This document shows, one piece after another, positions 17,323-26,900 of a DNA stretch of 64,000 nt. Under the pieces are notes generated by a model that saw nothing but the letters and a program-made list of their open reading frames with translations, was not told the origin of the DNA and did not search any database. A program made the translations under genes and the position numbers. This DNA comes from Thiofilum sp. (lineage in GTDB: Bacteria; Pseudomonadota; Gammaproteobacteria; Thiotrichales; Thiotrichaceae): assembly GCF_016711335.1 (NCBI RefSeq), contig NZ_JADJTF010000001.1, positions 2,232,001-2,296,000 of the forward strand. The letters are read 5' to 3'. The first letter of the stretch is position 1; every line of letters begins with the position of its first letter.

Positions 17323-18744
17323 TTACTTATGGGCTACGTCTAGTTTATCGACGGTATCAAACTCGAATTTAATCTCTTTCCAAGTTTCCATCGCAATACG
17401 TAGCTCTGGACTACTCTTCGCTGCTTCTGTCAGAACCGCTTTGCCTTCTTTCTCAATCGCTACACCACGGTTACGTGCTTCTACGCAAGCTTCTAATGCT
17501 ACACGATTCGCCGCAGCACCCGCCGCATTGCCCCAAGGATGACCGAGTGTACCACCACCAAATTGCAGTACTGAATTATCACCGAAGATGGTTACCAGAG
17601 CAGGCATATGCCATACGTGAATACCACCGGAAGCTACTGCAAACGCACCGGGCATTGAACCCCAATCCTGATCAAAGAAAATACCGCGTGAACGATCTTC
17701 TTTAATATAACTTTCACGCAGTAAATCAATCCAACCTAAAGTAGAAGCGCGGTCGCCTTCTAATTTACCCACGACGGTTCCGGTATGGAGATGATCACCA
17801 CCGGATAGACGTAAAATCTTGGTTAACACGCGGAAATGAATACCGTGATGCGGATTACGGTCGAGTACTGCATGCATCGCGCGGTGGATATGTAACAACA
17901 TACCATTATCACGACACCAGTTAGCTAAACCTGTATTCGCCGTCAAACCACCGGTTAAGTAGTCATGCATAATAATCGGAGCGCCGATTTCTTTAGCGTA
18001 CTCAGCACGTTTGTACATTTCTTCTGGAGTCGGCGCGGTAACGTTTAGGTAGTGACCCTTACGCTCACCGGTTTCACGTTCTGCTTTATCAATCGCTTCC
18101 ATTACGAAGTCAAAACGCTGTCTCCAACGCATAAACGGTTGAGAGTTAACGTTCTCGTCGTCCTTGGTGAAGTCCAAGCCACCGCGTAAACATTCATAAA
18201 CAGCACGACCATAGTTTTTACCGGACAAGCCGAGTTTAGGTTTAATAGTGCAACCTAAGAGTGGACGACCGTATTTGTTCATTACGTCACGTTCTACTTG
18301 GATACCCAATGGAGGGCCGCCGCAAGTTTTAACGTAAGCAATGGGGAAGCGTATGTCTTCTAAACGTAAAGCGCGTAACGCTTTAAAGCCGAATACGTTA
18401 CCGACTAACGAGGTTAGTACGTTAACGACTGAGCCTTCTTCAAATAGATCAATAGGATAAGCAACAAAAGCATAGAAACAGGTATCATCACCGGGGACAT
18501 CTTCAATGGCATAAGCGCGACCTTTGTAGTAGTCAAGGTCGGTTAAAAGATCCGTCCATACGGTTGTCCAAGTACCTGTTGAAGACTCAGCCGCTACCGC
18601 TGCTGCCACTTCTTCGCGCGGTACTCCGGGCTGTGGGGTGACTTTAAAGCAGGCCAATAGGTCAGTATCTTTGGGGGTATAGTCTGGCGTCCAGTATGTT
18701 TCACGATACTCTTTTACACCCGCATTATAGGTCTTAACTGCCAT
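17323..18744 (-). CDS. cbbL: RuBisCO large subunit, form IA (CbbQO-type)
   Basis: A 473-residue form I RuBisCO large subunit. Active-site motifs are intact: TIKPKLGLSGKNYG (catalytic lysine), GGLDFTKDDENVNSQPF (the carbamylated lysine and Mg ligands), MHAVLDRNPHHGIHFRVL, SGGDHLHTGTVVGKLEG (loop 6 lysine) and SGGIHVWHMPAL. It carboxylates ribulose 1,5-bisphosphate in the Calvin-Benson cycle. GGAGGAG lies 5 bases before the ATG, a very strong ribosome site matching high expression. It heads the cbbLSQO operon, divergent from cbbR across 272 bases. Confidence 0.97.
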   Translation of the reverse strand: MAVKTYNAGVKEYRETYWTPDYTPKDTDLLACFKVTPQPGVPREEVAAAVAAESSTGTWTTVWTDLLTDLDYYKGRAYAIEDVPGDDTCFYAFVAYPIDLFEEGSVVNVLTSLVGNVFGFKALRALRLEDIRFPIAYVKTCGGPPLGIQVERDVMNKYGRPLLGCTIKPKLGLSGKNYGRAVYECLRGGLDFTKDDENVNSQPFMRWRQRFDFVMEAIDKAERETGERKGHYLNVTAPTPEEMYKRAEYAKEIGAPIIMHDYLTGGLTANTGLANWCRDNGMLLHIHRAMHAVLDRNPHHGIHFRVLTKILRLSGGDHLHTGTVVGKLEGDRASTLGWIDLLRESYIKEDRSRGIFFDQDWGSMPGAFAVASGGIHVWHMPALVTIFGDNSVLQFGGGTLGHPWGNAAGAAANRVALEACVEARNRGVAIEKEGKAVLTEAAKSSPELRIAMETWKEIKFEFDTVDKLDVAHK

Positions 18745-19016
18745 GAAACTCCTCCGGCAAGTTGAATCAAAAATAATAAATTAAGTACGTTCGCCTAAAA
18801 AGGCTTTGCCCTTTTTGCTAGCACCTTAGAGTTAGGCTACAAGTTGGTATTAGTTCCGCCAAGACTACTCTAGAGATACTTACCTTGCTACAAAGGACTA
18901 TTTAAACCCGTTAGGTAACGTTGCGTTGATGAGAGTATGGCAAAATACTAATATAATTAAAACTCAATAATTTAAGATAAAAATATAAGTAAAACTTATG
19001 TTTTTAAGGAGCAGTA
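18745..19016. promoter_or_regulatory. cbbR-cbbL divergent control region
   Basis: The 272-base gap holds the promoters of both cbbR and cbbLSQO. It becomes very AT-rich over its last 80 bases next to cbbR. A 15-bp perfect palindrome lies at 18985-18999. On the cbbL side, a short hairpin (AAAAAGG / CCTTTTT, 18797-18816) would fall in the cbbL leader. I could not assign convincing -35/-10 hexamers by eye. Confidence 0.6.
18985..18999. promoter_or_regulatory. Candidate CbbR operator (TNA-N7-TNA palindrome)
   Basis: ATAAGT-AAA-ACTTAT is a perfect inverted repeat that fits both the LysR-family T-N11-A rule and the CbbR consensus TNA-N7-TNA. It sits 17 bases before the cbbR start codon, so CbbR bound here would probably also repress its own gene while activating cbbL from a distance. 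Confidence 0.6.
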
Positions 19017-19949
19017 ATGGCGTATTCACTGAGTCAACTACGAGTATTTGAGGCGGTTGCACAATATGAAAGTTATACCCGTGCAGCGGAAAAGTTATTT
19101 ATGACACAGCCTGCTGTATCCATGCAGATCAAGCAATTAGAGGAGGATAGTGGGCTGGCATTATTTGAGCGGCAGGGTAATAAAATGATGCTCACCGCAA
19201 TAGGTAAAGAGGTGCAGCATTATGCGCATCGAGTATTGCAAGCACATAATGATCTATTAGGCGTGATGAAAGAACTCAAGGGAGTGAAAGGAGGGCATTT
19301 GGTGATTTCGGTCGCTACTACTGCCAATTATTTTGTTACTCAATTATTGGCTGAATTTTCGCGTTTACATGAGGGGATTAATATCACGCTGGATGTGACT
19401 AACCGACAGGCTTTACTCGATCAATTAGAGCATCATGAGCCGGATATGGTGATTATGGGGGAGCCACCTAAAGGCTATGGTTTGCAATCTGAGCGCCTAA
19501 TGGAAAACCCCTTAGTAGTGATTGCCGCACCGCATCATTCTTTATTAAATCACTCTACACCTATTCCTTTAAAGGTGGCTTTAGCCGAGCGCTTTGTGAT
19601 TAGGGAAAAAAGTTCTGGTACACGTAGTGCCTTAGAGCGCCATTTGCGTGAGCATCAAGTGTCCTTTCAGCAAACTTTAGAAATGCGCAGCAATGAGTCC
19701 ATTAAACATGCCGCCGAAGCGGGATTAGGGTTGGGAGTCGTATCACTGCATACGATTCAACCTGAACTAGAGAGTGGGCGCTTAACGATTTTAGATGTAG
19801 AACATTTTCCCATCCAGCGCTATTGGCATATTGTGATGCGCAAGGGTAAGCGCCTATCACCCATTGCTCAGGAGTTTAAGCGTTTTGTATTAAAAGAAGC
19901 ACCGAGGTTTGTGGAGGAGTGGCAATTACCTAATCGGGATAAAGGCTAA
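19017..19949 (+). CDS. cbbR: LysR-type regulator of CO2 fixation CbbR
   Basis: A 310-residue LysR-type regulator. The N-terminal winged helix-turn-helix (residues 1-60) reads LSQLRVFEAVAQYESYTRAAE...QPAVSMQIKQLE, followed by a linker helix and a periplasmic-binding-protein-like effector domain (about 90-300). CbbR proteins sense metabolites such as RuBP or NADPH and activate the cbb operon. The divergent position beside cbbLSQO and the start-proximal palindrome support the name. AAGGAG lies 6 bases before the ATG. Its last 20 bases overlap the convergent gene on the minus strand. Confidence 0.92.
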   Translation: MAYSLSQLRVFEAVAQYESYTRAAEKLFMTQPAVSMQIKQLEEDSGLALFERQGNKMMLTAIGKEVQHYAHRVLQAHNDLLGVMKELKGVKGGHLVISVATTANYFVTQLLAEFSRLHEGINITLDVTNRQALLDQLEHHEPDMVIMGEPPKGYGLQSERLMENPLVVIAAPHHSLLNHSTPIPLKVALAERFVIREKSSGTRSALERHLREHQVSFQQTLEMRSNESIKHAAEAGLGLGVVSLHTIQPELESGRLTILDVEHFPIQRYWHIVMRKGKRLSPIAQEFKRFVLKEAPRFVEEWQLPNRDKG

Positions 19950-20355
19950 TAATGTTGTTGTTATCCTTAGCTTTTATTGGCTCGGCTTGGCGCATACGCT
20001 CAGCTAGTAATTGCACATGCTGATAAAATTCGACTTGAGCACGTTTCATCGTTTCCAACGCTTGAGCCTCATAATATTCAAAGAGATAGGGCACTGGCTC
20101 GGTTAAGCTGCTGCGCACTTGGGGGCGAAAATAGCGCCATGCAAACTCAATATCCACTTTAACTTGTGAGTCAACGAAAATAACCTCTTCGTGATCAATT
20201 ACAGCCATATATTGCAGAGTGCGAATCGGCACAAAGACACAGGGCTTGCCGCTAAAATCCAGTAACAAACGCAGTGCATTATAATGCTCAGCGGGCAAAG
20301 TACGCGGCTCTGCGCCTAAAGGTTTACCACGATAAAAACTTTCGTATTGCGGCAT
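19930..20355 (-). CDS. Hypothetical protein beside cbbR
   Basis: A 141-residue soluble protein starting MPQYESFYRGKPLG. It has a beta-rich first half (VFVPIRTLQYMAVIDHEEVIFVDSQ) and a charged helical second half (FEYYEAQALETMKRAQVEFYQHVQLLAERM). No recognised catalytic motif or signal peptide. It starts 3 bases after the stop of the upstream 113-residue gene, so the two are surely cotranscribed, and its 3' end overlaps cbbR by 20 bases. The family is unknown to me; it looks conserved and core-like in composition. Confidence 0.65.
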   Translation of the reverse strand: MPQYESFYRGKPLGAEPRTLPAEHYNALRLLLDFSGKPCVFVPIRTLQYMAVIDHEEVIFVDSQVKVDIEFAWRYFRPQVRSSLTEPVPYLFEYYEAQALETMKRAQVEFYQHVQLLAERMRQAEPIKAKDNNNIISLYPD

Positions 20356-20358
20356 TGT

Positions 20359-20700
20359 TTAACTCGCTAATAGTTTTACTTCAGCTTGTGCGGTGTTTAG
20401 ATTAATCACTAACAACACTTCACAATATTCGCCTTGTTCACATATAGGGCTAGGGTCATCAGAGCAGCAGCTTCCAGCAATGATGCCACTATATAGAATG
20501 CCTAGCTGAAGTTGTAAGTAGTGCTCGGTCGCATGTGCTTTTAACACTAAAGCTGTCAAAGGAGTATCACTCACATAGCTGCTGTGTGTTAAGCCTTGCT
20601 GAAGGGGGAGGTGGGCGCGATAGTGCTCTAACGTGTTATTCAATACTTGAGCAAAATTTGCTTGTCCCCAAGCACTTAAAAGGTCTGGAAGGTTTAACAT
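20359..20700 (-). CDS. Hypothetical protein with a cysteine-rich loop
   Basis: A 113-residue protein starting MLNLPDLLSAWGQ. Its most telling feature is GSCCSDDPSPICEQGEYCEV (about residues 76-95), four cysteines in a Pro/Asp-rich loop between predicted beta strands, which could bind a metal or form disulfides. There is no signal peptide. It is the first gene of a two-gene unit with the 141-residue gene 3 bases downstream. I recognise no named family and infer no reaction. Confidence 0.65.
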   Translation of the reverse strand: MLNLPDLLSAWGQANFAQVLNNTLEHYRAHLPLQQGLTHSSYVSDTPLTALVLKAHATEHYLQLQLGILYSGIIAGSCCSDDPSPICEQGEYCEVLLVINLNTAQAEVKLLAS

Positions 20701-20910
20701 ATATAGTCCTAACAGCTAGTGATATATCTTAAATAAAGTGCACATTTATGCATTTTTAATACCCCCCTATTTTGCAAGCCTCTATTTAGGGATAATAAAA
20801 ACTTATAATTCGACTTGTGTTTTAGCATCTTTTACCAGAAAATATTGATAATCTAGTGAGACGCCCTATTTCATAGCCATAGTCAATATAAAATAATAAT
20901 AGGTTAATCT

Positions 20911-23900
20911 ATGCTGACCCTGCCTAATATTTGCCGGTTAAAAGGTATATTTTTAATTGGTAACTTTTTGATTACTTTATTTATTTCTCTATTTATTTTG
21001 CTGTTTGGCTCAACGTTAAGCTTTGCAGCTAGTGTTACTTATAATGCTACACCTGCTCTCAATATACCGGATAATGGTTGCCCTACCTATAGCACTATTA
21101 CGCTTCCAGTGACGGATAACTTCATACTTTCCGATGTCAATATAGGCGTTAATATTAATCATACTTATCAGTCTGATGTGCGTATTCGGCTGACCTCGCC
21201 TCAAGGTAGCACGATTTTCTTATCCGATGGTTCGGGTAATGGTAGTGATAATTTTGACATTATGTTTGATGATGCCGCCGCTAGCAGTATCACTGCTCTC
21301 AATGCCACGCATAACACCAGTACTCCTTATTATGAAAACTTGTTTCGCCCTACGAATGCCTTAAGTGCTTTTAATGGGCAGAATGCTCAAGGTAACTGGA
21401 TAGTGGGGGTATGTGATAAAGCATCAGCCGATATAGGTTCAGTGAGTCGAGTGCAATTAGTGCTAACGGGTAGTGATCCCTATCCCAGCGATGCGGGAGT
21501 AGCTGTTTGTCGCTCAGCAGCTAATCAAAGTTTTATGCCTATTCAGCACCAAGTGAGTTGGACACATAATGAGCCGATTGGCACGTTGAATCCCACTATT
21601 TGGAGTACCAAGGTCGCTAGTGCGCAAGCTTTATTACCAGCAGCGGGATTAACCTATGTACAGGCGGAAGCCTTTGCTACCGATTATGTCGTCAAGCAAG
21701 CCGCTACTGCGAATGCACAGGCTGCATGGGCGGCGAGTGATTATTTGACTTATACCTTTACAACCTCAGGCAGCGTGGAGTCGTCAGATTTCTTCGATGT
21801 CTTAAGTTACGGGCTTTATTCTATTCGCACTTTTGGGCAGCGTATTACAGTATTAGTGTCTGAAAGTGCTACTTTTGCTACAGCAACAGAAATATTGAGT
21901 AATCATCTAGTATCACCGCCCACGGTTGCAGGTCATATTCAAATCAATATACCCGTCCAGAAGCGCATTTATGTTAAACCCTCAACAACTTATTATGTGC
22001 GAGTGCTATTTCATAATCTACCCGATTCGGTGGCTGGAGCACATTGGGATGATTTTGCAATTGGCTTTGCTAATTGTGCCGATTATGGCGATCTGGATGC
22101 TAGCTATGGAGCCGCTCGACACAAAATGCCGCCTAATGATGGGCTGCGCTTAGGGGCGCAAGCTCCTGATGCTGAGGACGGCACATTACCTGCTCTCAAT
22201 GCGAGTGGCGATGATACGAATGGGACTGATGATGAAGATGGCATTACCCTTCCTATTTTTACCCAAGGTCAAGCGGCTACCATTACAGCGGCGGTTGCGG
22301 GTGCGGGTGGCTATTTACAGGGCTGGATGGATTGGAATGGTAATGGTGTCTTTGATGCTGCTGAGCAAGTAGCTACTAATCTACAAGATAATGGAGCGGG
22401 GGACACCAACTCAGCAGCAGGTACAATTACTTTTAATGTGAATGTGCCAGCCAATGCTACGACTACACCCACTTATGCACGTTTTAGGTGGTCGAGTACA
22501 ACAGGATTGAATAGTACGGTGGTAGCCAATAATGGTGAAATTGAAGATTACAGGCTTACCATAACAGCTAGTAGCTGTACCCCGTTATTAGCTAGTGATG
22601 CTTATAGTGATGAGTTTGTACAATGGATGCACAACGCTAATACACCTGTAGGAGCACCTGCTAATAACTTAAAAGCCTATATTCGCCAACCCATTTATGC
22701 AGCCTCGGCAAGTGATGAAGGTTTTAATAATCTAACCGCCGCAGTACCTAATACAGAGAGCCATATTCAGACTACAAGTATTCCCGCTGCATGGGATACA
22801 AGCCGCTATATCAGTTATAGCTTTACGACCAGCGCTTTTTTAGGCTCCGCTACTTTATATGGTATAGGTCTTGGGGTTCATGGAGATGCTCGACCTACTT
22901 ATGACAAGCGTTCTGGTGCATATCGCTTAAAGGTATTAGTAGATACTGATCCTAACTTTGGTTCGCCTACCAATTTAATTAATGGTATTCGCATTGATGA
23001 TACTCAGCCCAATTTAGATGCTAGTGTCAGTTGGCCTGCACAGGATTTAGGCTCAAGTCGTTATTATTTCAATCATTATCAGGCGACACAGGCAGAGCTG
23101 TTAGCGCCCAACACTACTTACTACGTGCGTGTTTACCCCTATAGTGCTACGCGTTCGGGCTATGATGTCGCCTATGGTAGCAACGATATTATTTACGATG
23201 ATTTTACCCTGAAGCTAAAAAGTTGTGCCTACGATTTGGGTGATGCACCTGCTAGTTATGGTAGCCCTAATCATCTAGTCACTAGCACTACCTACTTAGG
23301 AGCTAATGCGCCAGATGGTCAAGATGCTTTTGCAGGTGCGTTAAATGGAATGAATGATGATACGACGGGGATTGATGATGAAGATGGCATTATCCTTCCT
23401 ACTTTTATTCAAGGTCAAGTAGCTACTATTACAGCGACGGTTGCGGGTGCTGGCGGCTATTTACAGGGCTGGATGGATTGGAATGGCGATGGTGATTTTG
23501 CCGATAGTGGTGAACAGGTAGCTACTAATATTCAAGATAATCTAGTCGGAGATAGTAACAATACTGCTGGCACAATTGCTTTTAATGTCACAGTACCTGC
23601 TAATGCAGTAACCACACTTACCTATGCGCGTTTTAGATGGTCGAGTACGTTAGGACTCAATAGTACAGCAGCGGCTAGTAATGGTGAGGTCGAGGATTAC
23701 GCTATTACGATTGCTACTCCTGTGATTGTGAATTGTCCTCCAGAGGCCGCAGGGTCTGGCTCCGGTTATGCCAGTAGCGGTACTGGGTTATATAAAAATA
23801 ATATTTTCTGGTTGGATTGGTCGTGTGGTGGTGTTACCCAATTTAATCCCGGCACTATTGTCAATAAAAGCTGGATATTGACAAATGGTCTACAAATTAC

Positions 23901-26900
23901 AGCAAACCTTAGCAACATTACCGCAACCCTTGCTCCTTACAATACGGGTGATTGGGGGGGCGATTTATTGGATGATCTTTACGGTGGTTTGAATCCTATA
24001 GGCTTAAGTAATAAGGTTTTCGGCGAAGACCCTACCTATGATATTAGCTTTTCTGCATCTCTGAATGGCGTCAGTTTGCCTACCGATGTAGTAATTGCGA
24101 ATGCTGAAGATACAGGCGAAATGGGTGAACCCATGGTGGTGACTACCGATGGCTCTCCCTTCCAACCGATTGAAACTACAGGCAATGCAATAGTGCAGTT
24201 CTCGAATGGCGCTCGTACTGTGACTACCGACAGCCCGGGCATTAGTAGTGGTGATACCCTATTGCTGCTGACGGAAAATATGACAAAACTCAATGTAAAC
24301 ATGTCTGCTGGGGGTGTTCAGGCGCTTGCTTACGGCTTTTTCGTGCCTTTTGATTTTGGGGATGCGCCTAGTGGCTATCCGCTAACAGATGGTCATTACC
24401 TAAATCCAAGTGCCAGTAGCGGTTCGCAACCGACTAATCAGACTCAATACACGAGCTTGACTATGGCAACACTGACCTTTGGTGAGCAATTCTATCTTGG
24501 TAGCCTAATGACTGATGCCGAAAACACTTCACAAGTATCGATGGCTGCAAATGGTGATGACAATATGGGTACAGATGATGAAGATGGTATTAACCTTCCT
24601 ACATTAACTCGCGGTCAAACCGCCACTATCAACGCAACCGTAAATGGAGCAGGTGGTTATCTACAGGGTTGGATGGATTGGAATGGAGATGGTGATTTTG
24701 CCGATAGTGGTGAACAGGTAGCTACTAATCTACAAGATAATGGGGCAGGGGATACCAATAATGCTGTTGGTACGATTGCTTTTACGGTCAATGTACCTGC
24801 TACAGCCGTAACGACCCCTACTTATGCGCGTTTTAGATGGTCGAGTACTTCAGGACTCAATAGTACAGCGGCGGCTAGTGATGGTGAGGTGGAAGATTAC
24901 GCTATGACTATTAGCCCCTCAGGACCACCTGCACCTCCACCCAACATCACCATCGGCAGTTCAAGAATGTGCGGTGCTATCGGTTCCGATAAGGGGAGTA
25001 ACATCGTGAATGAGTGCCCGAATGGAAAAGTAGTAGTTGGAGTGCGGCATACTGACCGTGCGGTTGGAGCACCGAATAGCGCTGATGGTATGACGGTTGA
25101 TATTGACCTACTGTGCGCGAGTGTCAATACCGATGGGACTACAGCAAGTATTGTGGTTGATGGAGCGTATACCGATTTCCCCAGCTTTGATCAGCAGGGA
25201 GCCGTGACTACTGCAACTTGTCCAGTAGGTACAGTAGCCCAACGTATGGGAGGTTGGGATCGCATTACTACTAATGGTTGGCCTTGGACCAGTGCGATTC
25301 AATTAGGTTGTCGCCCCCTCAAAGTAGATGCTTTGGGGCGTGTCCAAATAAATACCAGTGCTCCAGAAACCCTAGTGAGTGCAGGTAACCTTGAAAGTAA
25401 TGGTACACATACACTACGCGGTTTGTTTGGGGGAGTAGATGCCTATGATGTTATTAAAGGCTATCGTCCGCAAAATGGGGGCGAGGGTTTTGATGGTGTC
25501 AATATTTCGTGTGCACCCTTACAAAACTATGACTATGGGGATGCGCCTAGTGCTTTAGGTGGTCCTAAGCATTTGGTCAATGCGAGTACTCTTTATCTAG
25601 GGTCTGGCACACCGGATGCTGAAACCATAACACTCAATGCGGATGTCGCAGGCGGTAGTAATGGTACAGGCGATGACCTCAATCGTAATGATGATGAGGA
25701 CGGTGTGATGCTTCCTGTTTTGAGTCAGGGTCAAAGTGCCACAATTAATGCGACAGTGACGGGTGCGGGCGGCTATTTGCAAGGTTGGATAGATTGGAAT
25801 GGCGATGGTGACTTTGCCGACAGTGGTGAACAGGTAGCTACTAATATTCAAGATAATTTAGTTGGGGATAGTAACAATACTGCTGGCACAATTGCTTTTA
25901 ATGTCACAGTACCTGCTAATGCAGTAACAGTCCCTACTTATGCGCGTTTCCGCTGGTCTACCACTCAAGGCTTAAATGCAACGACAGCGGCTAGTGATGG
26001 TGAGGTCGAGGATTACGCTATTACGATTAGAGCAGCGGTCAATACGGTGATTGCTACCCCTGCCTCTTATACGGTTTGTAAAACCACCAGTGTTGAGCAA
26101 TTGGATGCTTTTCAATATGCCACAGCAACCGGAACAGGGCTTGCGGGTATTCCTAGTTTGAATTATACCGCACCTGCTGGGGCGAATCGTTTAATGGTCG
26201 CGGTTTTGACCCTTGAGCGAGAGCATTTACCTACACCACGCGGTGATAACTTTGAAAGCGTACCCGCTGCGACTTTCCCTGTAGTGAGTTTTGGGGGTGT
26301 AGCCATGCAGCGTTTGGCTCATTCCGTACACTCCAATGGCAGTAGTAGTATATTTGGTAATGCGGAGCTATCGCGCAGTTATTATTTCTATGTACTGTTT
26401 GATCTAAGTATTCCTGTGGGTAGCAATGCAGTCCAAGTATCTAATATTAATACGCCACTCAGTATTGGAGATGACGCCATCTTAGCGGTGGCTACTTTTG
26501 CTAATGTGGGGTCAGTTGATCCAGTCACTAATTTGGCGGACGATTCTGCCCCCTTTAGTATAACCATGACCGCCGCACCAAGTATGGCTAACCCCGCTGA
26601 TCAACCTCCGGGCACGACTGGAGCGGATAATTTACTAATGGCGTTTGGTTTATCGACTCGCCCCGAAAATTTAACCATTGGGGCAGGTTGGAGCAAATTA
26701 GCTGAAATTCCCGTGATGAATAATGCCGGAACTTATGCGACTTCAGCGGAGCGTTCGGGTAGTGTGTATTCAGAAAGTGATGGTCATACCCTATTGGTGC
26801 AGGCGATTAAAGGGGTGACAACGGATCAAACGGTGCAAGTCTCTAGTGCATTTAATGATCTGGCGATGCTTAACAGCCACGTATTTCGCTTGAGGGCACA

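Noticed and set aside
18797..18816. AAAAAGG / CCTTTTT hairpin in the cbbL leader as a terminator.
   Set aside because: The stem is only 7 bp and mostly A-T, and no T tract extends beyond the arm; too weak to call, though noted in the control region entry.
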